Shown here: positions 52,645 through 61,255 of the stretch, piece after piece | Layout of the letters: the number at the start of each line of letters is the position of its first letter | Numbering within the stretch: position 1 is the first letter of the stretch | Assembly (NCBI GenBank): GCA_035606695.1 | Contig: DATNEW010000029.1 | Span: 101,514 to 165,513 of the forward strand | Direction of reading: 5' to 3' | Source: Gemmatimonadaceae bacterium | Lineage (GTDB): Bacteria; Gemmatimonadota; Gemmatimonadetes; Gemmatimonadales; Gemmatimonadaceae | Length of the DNA: 64,000 bases | Notes under the pieces: model-generated | The model's input: the letters and a program-made list of their open reading frames with translations, nothing else | Told to the model about the DNA's origin: nothing | Database searches by the model: none | Position numbers and translations under genes: made by a program

Positions 52645-53304
52645 TCATTCGAAGACTTTAAACCGCAGCACGCCGGCGGTGTCCATCAACACCACCGATC
52701 GTCGCTCGCCGGCGGGAATGCTGATCGGGCCGGTCGTCGCGAGCTTCACGCCACCGCCGGGCGGCGTGACGAACACTTCCCACACTCCGGGATCGCTCTG
52801 CAGGTAGGGCGACGTGAGGCCGAAGGGAAACGGCGTCGCAACGTGTACCGGCGACTGAAAGTCGGGCTGCGTGCGCCAGATCTCGTTGGTGCCGAGGCTG
52901 GCCGTGAGGTTCGTGACGCGGAGCTTGCTCTTGTTTGCCGGCACCACGGCATCGGTGTCCGCGATGTCGCCGGCGGCGAGCGTCGTCGCGCTCGGTGAGA
53001 AGGCATAGACCGCTGCGTGCTTCGACGTGTCCGCCGTCACCGATGTGGTCGCGCTCGGGCCGTTCGGCGACAGGAACTGCACGGTGTGAGTGCCCGGCGT
53101 CACGAAGAACTGGTCCGATACGCTGGTCGCGGCGAGTCCGTGGACGACGAGTTGTCCGTCGACGTTCACGTCGACCGCCAACTTCGACGCATTGATCGCG
53201 CGCGCCGATGCCGTCTGCGTCGTCGGCGTCGGCAACGCCGGGTTCGATGAATCACATGCGGCAACCGCCGCGGCAGCTACCAAAAGCAAACCAACCTGCT
53301 TCAC
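52645..53304 (-). CDS. DUF4397 lipoprotein
   Basis: The 219-residue product has the lipoprotein signal LLVAAAAVAACDSS and a DUF4397-type mature part: ARAINASKLAVDVNVDGQLVVHG, FFVTPGTHTVQFLSP and LRVTNLTASLGTNEIW, with the Ig-like repeats that recur in this family. Such lipoproteins are envelope-attached and of unknown role. It shares a 107-base divergent gap with the S9 peptidase gene. Confidence 0.8.
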   Translation of the reverse strand: MKQVGLLLVAAAAVAACDSSNPALPTPTTQTASARAINASKLAVDVNVDGQLVVHGLAATSVSDQFFVTPGTHTVQFLSPNGPSATTSVTADTSKHAAVYAFSPSATTLAAGDIADTDAVVPANKSKLRVTNLTASLGTNEIWRTQPDFQSPVHVATPFPFGLTSPYLQSDPGVWEVFVTPPGGGVKLATTGPISIPAGERRSVVLMDTAGVLRFKVFE

Positions 53305-53411
53305 GTTTCACCTCGTGTCTGTCGATGCCCTGTGCGCGATGCCATATTCATCGCGCTCGTCATTCCTCGCCTGCGCCTCGGGACGACGAATATCCCACGC
53401 CTTCAATCTCT

Positions 53412-55991
53412 ATGCTCACACTTCGCTCACGCGCCGTTTTTCTCGCCCTCGAGATCACGCTCGCTTCCTCCCTCGCGGCTCAGCAAGGTTGGAATCCGCA
53501 AGAAATCCTCCGCACCGAAACGTACGTCAAGCCACCGGCGGTGATCGAGCGCATCGTGATGGCGCCGCGCGTCGACATATCCTTTACAAACCCGAGCCCC
53601 GACCGGAAGTGGTTCATCCGCACGCCCGGTCTCGACCGCGGCGACATCGATAAATACGGTGCCGCGCACGTCAATCTTGGCGGCCTCCAGATCGACGCGC
53701 GCGCGAATCGCGCACGCACGGTCACGACGAGCCAACACACCGGACTGTCCATCGTCGACGCGCACACTGGTGCCGAGCGTGTGATGGAAACCCCGAAAGG
53801 CGCAACTATCGCTTCGCCGGTGTGGTCACCGAACGGAAGCCAGATCGCGTATCTCGCGAACTTCGACGACGCGTCGTACGCGTACGTCGCCGACGTCGCG
53901 AGCGGGCACTCGACGCGCGTGAGCAACGTGCCGGTTCTCGCAACGCTCGTCACGACGCTCGACTGGACGAGCGACGGCCGCAGCCTCGTCACCGTGCTCG
54001 TCCCCGATGCGCGCGGCCCGCTTCCGGCGCACGGCAAGAATGGCATCGAGACCGGACCACAGGTACGGCTCACCGAATCGCGCGCGCTGCCGCAGGTGAT
54101 TCATCCCGCGCTGCTCGAGGATCCACACGACAAGGCGCAGCTCGAGTACTACACCACGGGCCAGCTCGCGCTGATCGACGTGCGCGCCAAGACCGTGCGA
54201 AAGATCGGCGCGCCCGCGATGATCCGCGCCGTCTCCGTTTCTCCCGACGCGAAATTCTTCCACGTCACGACCATGACGAAGCCGTTCTCGTACATCGTGC
54301 CCGTGTCGAACTTCGGCTCGCGCCAGGAGATGTGGGACGACAAGGGCAGCGTCATCACGTTGCTCGGCACCTCGCCGTTGCGCGAGGCAGAGGCGCGCGG
54401 CGGGCGCGGTGGCGATCAATCCGCGGACACGAGCAAGCGCAACATCGAGTGGAATCCCGCGGGTCCGGGGCTCGTGTACTTGCAGTCGGTGGTCACGATG
54501 AGCGCTCCGGCCCGCGGCGGTCGTGGCCCGGCGCGGCCGCAAGTGTCGAGCGTTCGCTTGATCAACTTGGTGCCGCCGTTCGGTGCGAATGACTCGAAGG
54601 TCTTGTATGAAGGAAGCGGCCGGATGTCCAACGCCGCGTTCAGCGCCGACGGCAAGACGTTGTTCGTCGCCGACAGCGGCACTGTCTACGCGATTCACCT
54701 CAGCGATCCGTCGCACAAATACTCCCTTGGCCGCGGCGTCAGCATTCCGAACGCGGGCGGCGGACGCGGAGGCGCGGGAGGATTCGGTGGCGCCGCGAAT
54801 GATTCGGCGCAGGGCGGTGCGCTCGCCGTGACACATGGCGTGAATGGCGAACAGGTCGTCATGGTGAGCAGCGACGGCAAGAGCGTCTTCACGACGGGCA
54901 CCCAGATGCCCGCCGCGAAGTGGACGACGCAATCGCCACGGCCGTGGGTCGATCGCGTCGACATCGCGACCGGCGCGCGCAAGCGGGTGTTCGAGAGTCC
55001 GGCCAACGCGTTCGACGAAGTCGTCGCTCCACTCGACGACGACTACAGCCAGTTCATCTTCACGCACGAATCCGCCACCACGCTTCCCGACGCGCATCTG
55101 CACACGGCGAGCGGGCAGGACGTGCAGCTCACGCACAACAGGGACGTCGCACCGGAAGTCACCGGCGCGCGTCACGAGCGTTTTCAGGTCACGCGTCCGC
55201 GCGACGACGTCAAGTTCTGGGTGGACGTCACGCTGCCGAAGGAATGGCAGCCCGGCAAGCGGATGCCCGGCATCATCTGGTTCTATCCGCGCGAATACAC
55301 GACGCAGGCCGAATACGATCGATCGCGCTACAACACGAACATCAACAAGTTTCCGGAGATCGAACCGGCTCGCCCCGCGTCATCGGTGAAGCTATGGGTG
55401 ACGCAGGGCTACGTGTTGCTCGAGCCGGATTCGCCGATCATGGGCGACTCGGGCAAGATGAACGACAACTACACGCGCGATCTCAAGGAGAATCTCGACG
55501 CGGTGATCGACGCCGCCGTCGACGCCGGCTACGTCGATCGCAACCACATGGGACTCGGCGGCCATAGTTATGGCGCGTTCAGCACGGTGAACGGCCTCAC
55601 GCTCACGCCGTACTTCAAGGCGGGTATCGCGGGCGACGGCATGTACAATCGTTCGCTCACGCCGTTCGGATTTCAGAGCGAGCGACGCAATTTCTTCGAG
55701 GCGCAGAACGTCTATCTCGACATGTCGCCGTTCTATCGCGCCGACAAGATCCACGGCGCGCTATTGATGTATCACGCGCTCGAGGATCAGAACGTCGGCA
55801 CGGCGCCGATCAGCTCCATCCGCATGTACCACGCGTTGCAAGGGCTCGGCAAACCGGCGGCGTTGTACATGTATCCGTATGAGGATCACAGCGACGCGAC
55901 GTATACCACCGATCTCGACCTCTGGGCGCGGTGGATCGCGTGGTTTGATACGTACGTGAAAGGTAGCGGCGACGCGAAGACGATTCCGTAA
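53412..55991 (+). CDS. Exported S9 prolyl-oligopeptidase-family serine peptidase
   Basis: The 859-residue product has a signal peptide (AVFLALEITLASSLAAQQ), a beta-propeller domain (about residues 50-600) with repeated blades, and a C-terminal alpha/beta-hydrolase. Catalytic residues are Ser719 in GGHSYG, Asp792 in LEDQNVG and His826 in EDHSD. The propeller contains low-complexity Gly/Arg inserts (EARGGRGGDQS, GGGRGGAGGFGG). Such enzymes cut short peptides, usually after proline or acidic residues, in the periplasm. The ATG at 53412 gives the signal peptide; the upstream extension is rejected. Confidence 0.88.
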   Translation: MLTLRSRAVFLALEITLASSLAAQQGWNPQEILRTETYVKPPAVIERIVMAPRVDISFTNPSPDRKWFIRTPGLDRGDIDKYGAAHVNLGGLQIDARANRARTVTTSQHTGLSIVDAHTGAERVMETPKGATIASPVWSPNGSQIAYLANFDDASYAYVADVASGHSTRVSNVPVLATLVTTLDWTSDGRSLVTVLVPDARGPLPAHGKNGIETGPQVRLTESRALPQVIHPALLEDPHDKAQLEYYTTGQLALIDVRAKTVRKIGAPAMIRAVSVSPDAKFFHVTTMTKPFSYIVPVSNFGSRQEMWDDKGSVITLLGTSPLREAEARGGRGGDQSADTSKRNIEWNPAGPGLVYLQSVVTMSAPARGGRGPARPQVSSVRLINLVPPFGANDSKVLYEGSGRMSNAAFSADGKTLFVADSGTVYAIHLSDPSHKYSLGRGVSIPNAGGGRGGAGGFGGAANDSAQGGALAVTHGVNGEQVVMVSSDGKSVFTTGTQMPAAKWTTQSPRPWVDRVDIATGARKRVFESPANAFDEVVAPLDDDYSQFIFTHESATTLPDAHLHTASGQDVQLTHNRDVAPEVTGARHERFQVTRPRDDVKFWVDVTLPKEWQPGKRMPGIIWFYPREYTTQAEYDRSRYNTNINKFPEIEPARPASSVKLWVTQGYVLLEPDSPIMGDSGKMNDNYTRDLKENLDAVIDAAVDAGYVDRNHMGLGGHSYGAFSTVNGLTLTPYFKAGIAGDGMYNRSLTPFGFQSERRNFFEAQNVYLDMSPFYRADKIHGALLMYHALEDQNVGTAPISSIRMYHALQGLGKPAALYMYPYEDHSDATYTTDLDLWARWIAWFDTYVKGSGDAKTIP

Positions 55992-56006
55992 CGCGACGAA
56001 CTCCTT

Positions 56007-56180
56007 GTCATCCCGAGCGACCCTGAGCGTAGCGAAGGGGAGTCGAGGGACCCCCGTCCCGGCGGAGGAGCCATACGCAGCGCTCCGCTGAGAAGGGGGT
56101 CCCTCGACTGCGGCGCTTCGCGCCTCCGCTCGGGATGACACAGAGTGGAGCGCTGCGCGCCTCCGCTCGGGATGACAAAG
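56007..56180. repeat. Dispersed palindromic intergenic repeat, copy D
   Basis: Starts TTGTCATCCCGAGCGACC, includes GAGTCGAGGGACCCCCGTCC and CGGAGGAGCCATACGCAGCG, and closes CTCCGCTCGGGATGACACA, with a second short closing copy behind it. The middle blocks match copy C (51343-51526). It lies between the convergent S9 and lipoprotein genes. Confidence 0.75.
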
Positions 56181-56189
56181 AGTGGAGCG

Positions 56190-56837
56190 CTAGTTGAACT
56201 GCCTCAACTCCACGCGCGAGTTATTCAGGAACACGCCCGAGAAGCGAACGAAATCGCCAACGCGAAGACTGTTGAAGCGATTCTGATCCTGGCTGTTCGC
56301 GCGATACGGCATCGACACGGTCAATAGCACGCCGTTCCCGCTGTCGATGTTGAACTGGCCGTTGTTGTAGTCGACGGACCGCACCGTTCCCTGGAGCGCC
56401 TGCACGTTCGCCGAGTTCGAATTCGGGTACGACGTCGTCGGGTAGTTCGTCGCCGAGCCGTTTACCGGCTGCGTGACGTACACGGAGTCCGTGTAATAAC
56501 TGTTATTACCCTGATCGAGCAGATGCGCCAGCACTTGGTCGCCGTACTCGAGCGACGTCACCGGATAGAGCTGGTTGTCGTAAATGACTCTCGTGCGGCT
56601 GTCATACAGCACGGCGATGTTCTGGCCGTTCGACTGCTGCATGTTGATCGCCTGCGATTGCGTGTTCACGCTTTGCACGGTCGCTGACACCTGCATGCCG
56701 GTGGCCGCCGGCGAGAGCACACCGCCCAGGATATTGCCGAGCTGACCTGCGTTCGCGCAGGCGCCAAGTGCAGAGAGCGAAGCGAACGCTGCCGCCGTCG
56801 CCGCAAGTCGTGCCACCCGTTGAGCTATCATCATCAT
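56190..56837 (-). CDS. Lipoprotein with two-strand repeat domains, function unknown
   Basis: The 215-residue product has a lipoprotein signal (AATAAAFASLSALGACANA). The mature part is Asn/Gln/Tyr-rich with two similar blocks: MQVSATVQSVNTQSQAINMQ followed by VLYDSRTRVIYDNQLYPVTSLEYGDQVLA, and ALQGTVRSVDYNNGQFNID followed by PYRANSQDQNRFNSLRVGDFVRFSG. This suggests a duplicated small beta-barrel (OB-like) domain. ATG at 56837 or one of the next two ATGs (56834, 56831) may be used. Function unknown. Confidence 0.65.
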   Translation of the reverse strand: MMMIAQRVARLAATAAAFASLSALGACANAGQLGNILGGVLSPAATGMQVSATVQSVNTQSQAINMQQSNGQNIAVLYDSRTRVIYDNQLYPVTSLEYGDQVLAHLLDQGNNSYYTDSVYVTQPVNGSATNYPTTSYPNSNSANVQALQGTVRSVDYNNGQFNIDSGNGVLLTVSMPYRANSQDQNRFNSLRVGDFVRFSGVFLNNSRVELRQFN

Positions 56838-56897
56838 CCCCCCATGTTGGTATGCACCTAAAGGGCAATCACAGTGCCCATCTTCGGAGGAATCGCG

Positions 56898-57251
56898 GTG
56901 AACGAGGACGTCACGCCCGCTCTCAGCGGCGCTGAATGGGCAGGTGTGTTGGCCAACCGAGCGCAACTGGATGACATTCGCGAACAGTTGCTCGATACGC
57001 CGTTCTCAGCGCACGCCGTCGCGGCGCTGCTGCTCTACGAGGAGCCGTTCGGCTTTTCCGCGCAGGACGTCGACGATGAGGTTCAGGTCGCCGACTACTG
57101 CCGCGCGATGGCGCGCCAGCTCGAGACGACCGGCCAGACTGAAACCGCGGAGACGTTTCGGATGCTGGGCGAACGACACACGATTCGCGCGGCGAAGATC
57201 GCGTCGCTGCTGCCGCCGAAGGTGGCGTCGCCGGACGCCGTCGAACCTTGA
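56898..57251 (+). CDS. Small helical protein, function unknown
   Basis: The 117-residue product is soluble and mostly helical (LANRAQLDDIREQLLDTPFSAHAVAALLLYEEPFGFSAQD in part, and MARQLETTGQTETAETFRML). GTG at 56898 follows GGAGG at seven bases and is preferred over GTG 56874. The gene is closed by the strongest hairpin terminator in the window. No family recognised. Confidence 0.55.
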   Translation: MNEDVTPALSGAEWAGVLANRAQLDDIREQLLDTPFSAHAVAALLLYEEPFGFSAQDVDDEVQVADYCRAMARQLETTGQTETAETFRMLGERHTIRAAKIASLLPPKVASPDAVEP

Positions 57252-57253
57252 GT

Positions 57254-57317
57254 ACGACAACGTCTGACGACACCTGACCAGATCTGGTCGGATCTTGTCA
57301 GACGTTGTCGTTTTTTT
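57254..57317 (+). terminator. Strong rho-independent terminator with nested dyad
   Basis: ACGACAACGTCTGAC (57254-57268) and GTCAGACGTTGTCGT (57297-57311) are perfect 15-base arms, followed by a run of six T. The loop holds a second perfect dyad, GACCAGATCTGGTC (57276-57289). It lies between convergent genes and would stop rightward transcription from entering the ADOP gene. Confidence 0.85.
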
Positions 57318-59915
57318 CTATTCACCCCGAATCGCAACCATCGGATCCACCCGGCTCGACCGCCGCGCCGGCACGTACGCCGCGAGGATCGCCGTGCCGA
57401 GCACGATCAGCGCGCCAATGATGTAAACGCTGACGTCGAGCGGAGAGACGCCGTACAGCGACGCCCTGAGATACCTCGTCGCGAACGCGCCGCACGCCAG
57501 GCCCGCGATCACGCCGCCTCCCGTCATCATGAGCGCATTGCCGAGCACATTGCGACGCACCATCGCCGCGGTGGCGCCGAGTGCCATGCGAATGCCGATT
57601 TCGTGCGTGCGCGTCGATACGATGTACCAGATCACACCATAGATCCCGACCGCCGCCAGCACGATCGCGATCGCGCTGAACGCGGTGAGCGCAAGCATCG
57701 CGAATCGACGATCCGCCGCGCTGTTCGCGATCCGCGTATCCATGGTGCTGATCTGCGCCGGCGACTTCGGTACGAGCGCGTGAAGCCGGGCGCGGAGCGC
57801 CGGCGCGATCGCATCGGTGCTGCCGCTCGTGCGCAGCATCGCGACGACCTGTCCTTCGAGCGACTTCGGATGCTGCGCCAGCGGAACGTAAATCTCGTTC
57901 TGCGTACCGCGCGGCATCGACCAGTTCGATGCTTCGCGAACGACGCCCACGACGGTCAGCCATTGGTTGAACGCGTAGTTGCTCGAGATCGTGCGCCCGA
58001 TCGGATCCTGCCCCGGCCACAACTTCCCGGCGATGCCCGGCGTGACGATCGCCACGCCTGGAGCATTCGCGGCGTCCGCCGTCGTGAATGCACGTCCGCG
58101 AAGGATCGGCTGCTGGAGGACGGAGAAATAATCCGGACTCACGACGCGAAAGCCCGCCATTGCAGGCCAATCGTGATCGCCCGGATCACCCGGGCGGCGC
58201 ACCGGGGCCGACGACACGCCCCACAAGAGCGGCACCCGATTCGTGAGCGCGGCGCCTTGCACGCCCGGCACCGTTCGAAGCTCGGTCAACACCTCGTCGA
58301 GCCGATTGACGTCGTTCGGCGGCGCGATCGACGCCGTCACGATGCCATGCGGATTGAAGCCGGTATCGGCTGTGAGAATATTGTGAAGTGTGCGCACCAG
58401 CAGCGCCGATCCAACGAGCAGCATCAGCGCGAGCGCAATCTCGAAGCCGACCAGGAGCCGCCACACTGTGGCGCGGATGGTCGCTCCGTCGCGCGCGCCG
58501 CGCAGCACCAGGCCGGCGTCGCGATTGGCGAGCCGCCACGCGGGGTACACGCCGACGATCAGCGTCGTCACCACCGCGATAGCGCTCACGAACCCGAGCA
58601 CGCGCGGATCGACACTGAGCTCCGACAGCCTCGGCACCAGATTCTGTCCGACCGATTTGATGCCGCGCGTCGCCGCCAGCGCGAGCACCGCCGCGCTCAC
58701 CGCACCGACGACCACGAGCACGACGCTCTCCAGCAGCAGTTGCCGGGCAAGTCGTGCGCGCGACGCGCCCAATGCGGCGCGCACGACGATCTCCCGCTCG
58801 CGCGCGGTACCTCGCGCCAGCTGCGCGGTCACGAGATTGGTACACGCGATCAACAGCACGAGCGACGCCGCGCCGAACACCACGGAGAGCATGATGCGAT
58901 AGTCCGCCACGAAGTAATCGCGCAGCGGCAACACATCGGCATCGACCGCCTGCGTTTCGTTTCCATATTCGGCGAGCAAGCGTCGTGAAAGGCTCGTCAT
59001 GTCCGCGCGGGCCGCGTCGAGCGTAACCGCCGGCTTGAGGCGCCCGACGACGATGTAGTTGTGCGCATTGCGCACGGTGCCTGGCATCCGCTCGTGCGGA
59101 AAGAACACGTCCACCTGAGCGGCGAAACGAAATCCCGGCGGCAGCACGCCGACGACGGGCACGATCTCACCGAAAAGACGAATCGCGCCGAGTGGCTGGC
59201 GTCCACCCATGTTCGTTTGCCAGAACTCGTGCGTGACCATCGCGGCCCAACGTCCGCCGACCGCGTTCTCGTCGTCGGTGAATTCGCGACCAATCTCGGG
59301 CGTGACGCCGAGCGTGGCGAAGAAGTGGCGTGACACGCCCATGATCGGTACGCGCAGTGGCTCCGGTGCCGACGGCGACGGCCACACGGTGGTGGAATAC
59401 GGCATCATCGCGGACGCGACGCCATCGAACGAGCGCGCGGACTCGCGCCAGCTCACGAAGTTCGGATACGACGGCGGCAGCAGCACCTGCTCGTCGGTGC
59501 GCTCGCGGATCATCACGAGGCGGTTCGCATCGCGATAGGGCAGGGGACGCAGCAGTACCGTGTCGAGCACCGTGAATGCGACCGTCGCCGCGCCAATGCC
59601 CAGCACGAGCGTCACGAGGGCGAGCGCGGTGAACGCCGGGTTCTTCCGAAGCGAGCGAATCGCCCAGTGGAAATCCTGCATGCTCCCCTCCGTCGGATTG
59701 GAGCCGCGCGCGTCGCGCGTGGCGTCGGTGACGTGTGTGGTGGGACCGAACTTCTCGAGCGCGCGGCGGCGAGCGACCGCGGGATCACAGCCGTCGCGAA
59801 TGAGGCGCGACGTCTCGAGCTCCAGGTGATAGTCGATCTCTTCGCGCAACTCGCGGTCGCCGCGCGTCGTGAAGAGATCCGCCGCGCGCTGGCGGAATGC
59901 ATCGAGCCACGACAT
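57318..59915 (-). CDS. ADOP-family permease
   Basis: The 865-residue protein has the N-terminal helical domain (LREEIDYHLELETSRLIRDG and ALEKFGP), helix 1 after WAIRSLRKNPAFT, two MacB-type periplasmic domains and two FtsX blocks (LLIACTNLVTAQLARGTARE and THEIGIRMALGATAAMV), ending ARRSSRVDPMVAIRGE. ATG at 59915 is one base past the PadR stop (TGACATG), so translation is coupled; the longer in-frame reading inside the PadR gene is rejected. Confidence 0.87.
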   Translation of the reverse strand: MSWLDAFRQRAADLFTTRGDRELREEIDYHLELETSRLIRDGCDPAVARRRALEKFGPTTHVTDATRDARGSNPTEGSMQDFHWAIRSLRKNPAFTALALVTLVLGIGAATVAFTVLDTVLLRPLPYRDANRLVMIRERTDEQVLLPPSYPNFVSWRESARSFDGVASAMMPYSTTVWPSPSAPEPLRVPIMGVSRHFFATLGVTPEIGREFTDDENAVGGRWAAMVTHEFWQTNMGGRQPLGAIRLFGEIVPVVGVLPPGFRFAAQVDVFFPHERMPGTVRNAHNYIVVGRLKPAVTLDAARADMTSLSRRLLAEYGNETQAVDADVLPLRDYFVADYRIMLSVVFGAASLVLLIACTNLVTAQLARGTAREREIVVRAALGASRARLARQLLLESVVLVVVGAVSAAVLALAATRGIKSVGQNLVPRLSELSVDPRVLGFVSAIAVVTTLIVGVYPAWRLANRDAGLVLRGARDGATIRATVWRLLVGFEIALALMLLVGSALLVRTLHNILTADTGFNPHGIVTASIAPPNDVNRLDEVLTELRTVPGVQGAALTNRVPLLWGVSSAPVRRPGDPGDHDWPAMAGFRVVSPDYFSVLQQPILRGRAFTTADAANAPGVAIVTPGIAGKLWPGQDPIGRTISSNYAFNQWLTVVGVVREASNWSMPRGTQNEIYVPLAQHPKSLEGQVVAMLRTSGSTDAIAPALRARLHALVPKSPAQISTMDTRIANSAADRRFAMLALTAFSAIAIVLAAVGIYGVIWYIVSTRTHEIGIRMALGATAAMVRRNVLGNALMMTGGGVIAGLACGAFATRYLRASLYGVSPLDVSVYIIGALIVLGTAILAAYVPARRSSRVDPMVAIRGE

Positions 59916-59916
59916 G

Positions 59917-60258
59917 TCAGGCCTCCGCCGCGACGGCGCGCAGCACGCGATCCACCCCGCCGATCGCGCGCTGCCACCACGCGACTTCGGCGGCCAGCTG
60001 CCGGCGTCCGGATGCCGTGAGCTTGTAGAAGCGCGCGCGGCGGTTGTTGTCGGTGATGCGCCACTCGGCGACGACCCAGCCGCGGCGGCGCAGGCGTTGC
60101 AGCGCGGGATACACGGCACCTTGCTGAATCTCGCACACGCCGCCCGACAGCCGCTCGATCCGCTCGGCCACACCCCAGCCGTGCATCGCCCCCAGGCTCA
60201 GCGCCTTGAGGATGAGCAGATCGAACGTGCCGGGAACCAGCACGCCATCCTTCTCCAT
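59917..60258 (-). CDS. PadR-family repressor
   Basis: The 113-residue product is a PadR winged helix: LVPGTFDLLILKALSLGAMHGWGVAERI, QQGAVYPALQRLRRRGWVVAEW and DNNRRARFYKLTASGRRQLAAE. It starts 5 bases inside the operator-bearing gap and is followed by the ADOP start after one base. Likely autorepressed from 60264-60304. Confidence 0.9.
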   Translation of the reverse strand: MEKDGVLVPGTFDLLILKALSLGAMHGWGVAERIERLSGGVCEIQQGAVYPALQRLRRRGWVVAEWRITDNNRRARFYKLTASGRRQLAAEVAWWQRAIGGVDRVLRAVAAEA

Positions 60259-60263
60259 GATGG

Positions 60264-60304
60264 GTCTCCAGTAAGAGACTTACCGTAAGCTGCTTACTGG
60301 AGAC
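60264..60304 (-). promoter_or_regulatory. Tandem PadR operator, two GTAAG-N3-CTTAC dyads
   Basis: GTAAGAGACTTAC (60271-60283) and GTAAGCTGCTTAC (60285-60297) are two 13-base dyads 14 bases apart. The whole element is bounded by GTCTCCAGTAAG (60264-60275) and CTTACTGGAGAC (60293-60304), a perfect 12-base inverted pair. It ends 5 bases from the PadR start codon. Confidence 0.75.
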
Positions 60305-60418
60305 ACCGGCCGTGCGAAAAGGGTTGGAAAGGGCGATCAGGAGCGCCGGCCGGGTCGTCTTGCGCCTCGCCGACGCCCTCGTACGAAATTACTTTAGCAA
60401 TCTTCCTCGCGTGCCTGC

Positions 60419-61147
60419 ATGCCCAACCTCCTCGACGTCGCGTTCGCCCTCTTCTTCGCCGTCGGCGTTGCCGGCGCGGCGGTCCTCTACTTCGACCGCG
60501 AGCTCAAGCGGCGCATCGCCGCCGGTGTGCCGAACGCGCGACTCAACGCGTATCGCCGCGCCACCGCCGTGCAGTGGGCGCTCGCCGCGGCCGCGATCGT
60601 AATCTGGTCGCGCGCCCGGCGTCCATGGCGCGACCTCGGCTTGGTGCCGCCGAATGATTGGCGCGTCTACCTCGGCGTCGGGGTGATGCTGGGCGTCGGC
60701 ATGCTCGTCGTCCGCCAGAATCGCGCGGTGTATCGCGCGAAACCCGAGCGCCTCGACGAGCTGGCCAAGCAGATCGGCAACGTCGAGATGATTCTGCCGC
60801 ACAACGCGCGCGAGTTCCGCTGGTTCATGGTTCTCTCATGTACCGCGGGGGTCTGCGAGGAGCTGCTCTATCGCGGATTTCTTACGTGGCTGCTCGTGGC
60901 GTACGTCGGACTGCCGGCGGCGATCGTTCTCGTGGCCGTCGTGTTCGGCGTTGCACATGCGTATCAGGGACCGCGCGGCATGATCAAGACGGGTGTCGTC
61001 AGTCTCATCATGAGTCTCATCGTGCTCGGGAGCGGGTGGCTGATCCCGGCGATGGTCATTCACGCGCTGGTGGATATCTCGGGCGGCGTGCTCGGCTTCG
61101 CGGTGCTGCGTCGGCCTGGTGCGGTCCCTGCGATCGCGACGACATAA
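60419..61147 (+). CDS. CPBP-family intramembrane protease
   Basis: The 242-residue membrane protein has about seven hydrophobic segments and the CPBP/Abi motifs: EELLYRGF (Glu147-Glu148), FGVAHAYQG (His180) and HALVDISGG (His215). These residues form the glutamate-type active site of intramembrane endopeptidases related to Rce1. Bacterial members process prenylated or membrane peptides or act in bacteriocin-type immunity; the substrate here is unknown. It reads rightward, away from the PadR operator. Confidence 0.85.
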   Translation: MPNLLDVAFALFFAVGVAGAAVLYFDRELKRRIAAGVPNARLNAYRRATAVQWALAAAAIVIWSRARRPWRDLGLVPPNDWRVYLGVGVMLGVGMLVVRQNRAVYRAKPERLDELAKQIGNVEMILPHNAREFRWFMVLSCTAGVCEELLYRGFLTWLLVAYVGLPAAIVLVAVVFGVAHAYQGPRGMIKTGVVSLIMSLIVLGSGWLIPAMVIHALVDISGGVLGFAVLRRPGAVPAIATT

Positions 61148-61148
61148 C

Positions 61149-61255
61149 TGTCATCCCGAGGAGCGCGGCGACGAGGGATCTTTCATCTCGGCAGCGCGGC
61201 TAATCCCTCGACCAGTATGCTAGATCCCTCGTCGCGCTGCTCCTCGGGATGACAC
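61149..61255. repeat. Dispersed palindromic intergenic repeat, copy B
   Basis: Starts TGTCATCCCGAGGAGCGC, includes GAGGGATCTTTCATCTCGGC and TAGATCCCTCGTCGCG, and closes GCTCCTCGGGATGACAC. Its block order is the same as copy A (2999-3097). It occupies the start of the gap after the CPBP gene. Confidence 0.75.

Noticed and set aside
53826..55175. 449-residue open frame on the minus strand
   Set aside because: Opposite the S9 peptidase with intact catalytic triad; composition is typical of an antisense shadow.
5461..59915. ADOP permeases as MacB drug-efflux pumps
   Set aside because: They lack the MacB ATPase domain and no ATPase, MacA or TolC-like gene is present in the window, so a specific drug-efflux role is not supported.
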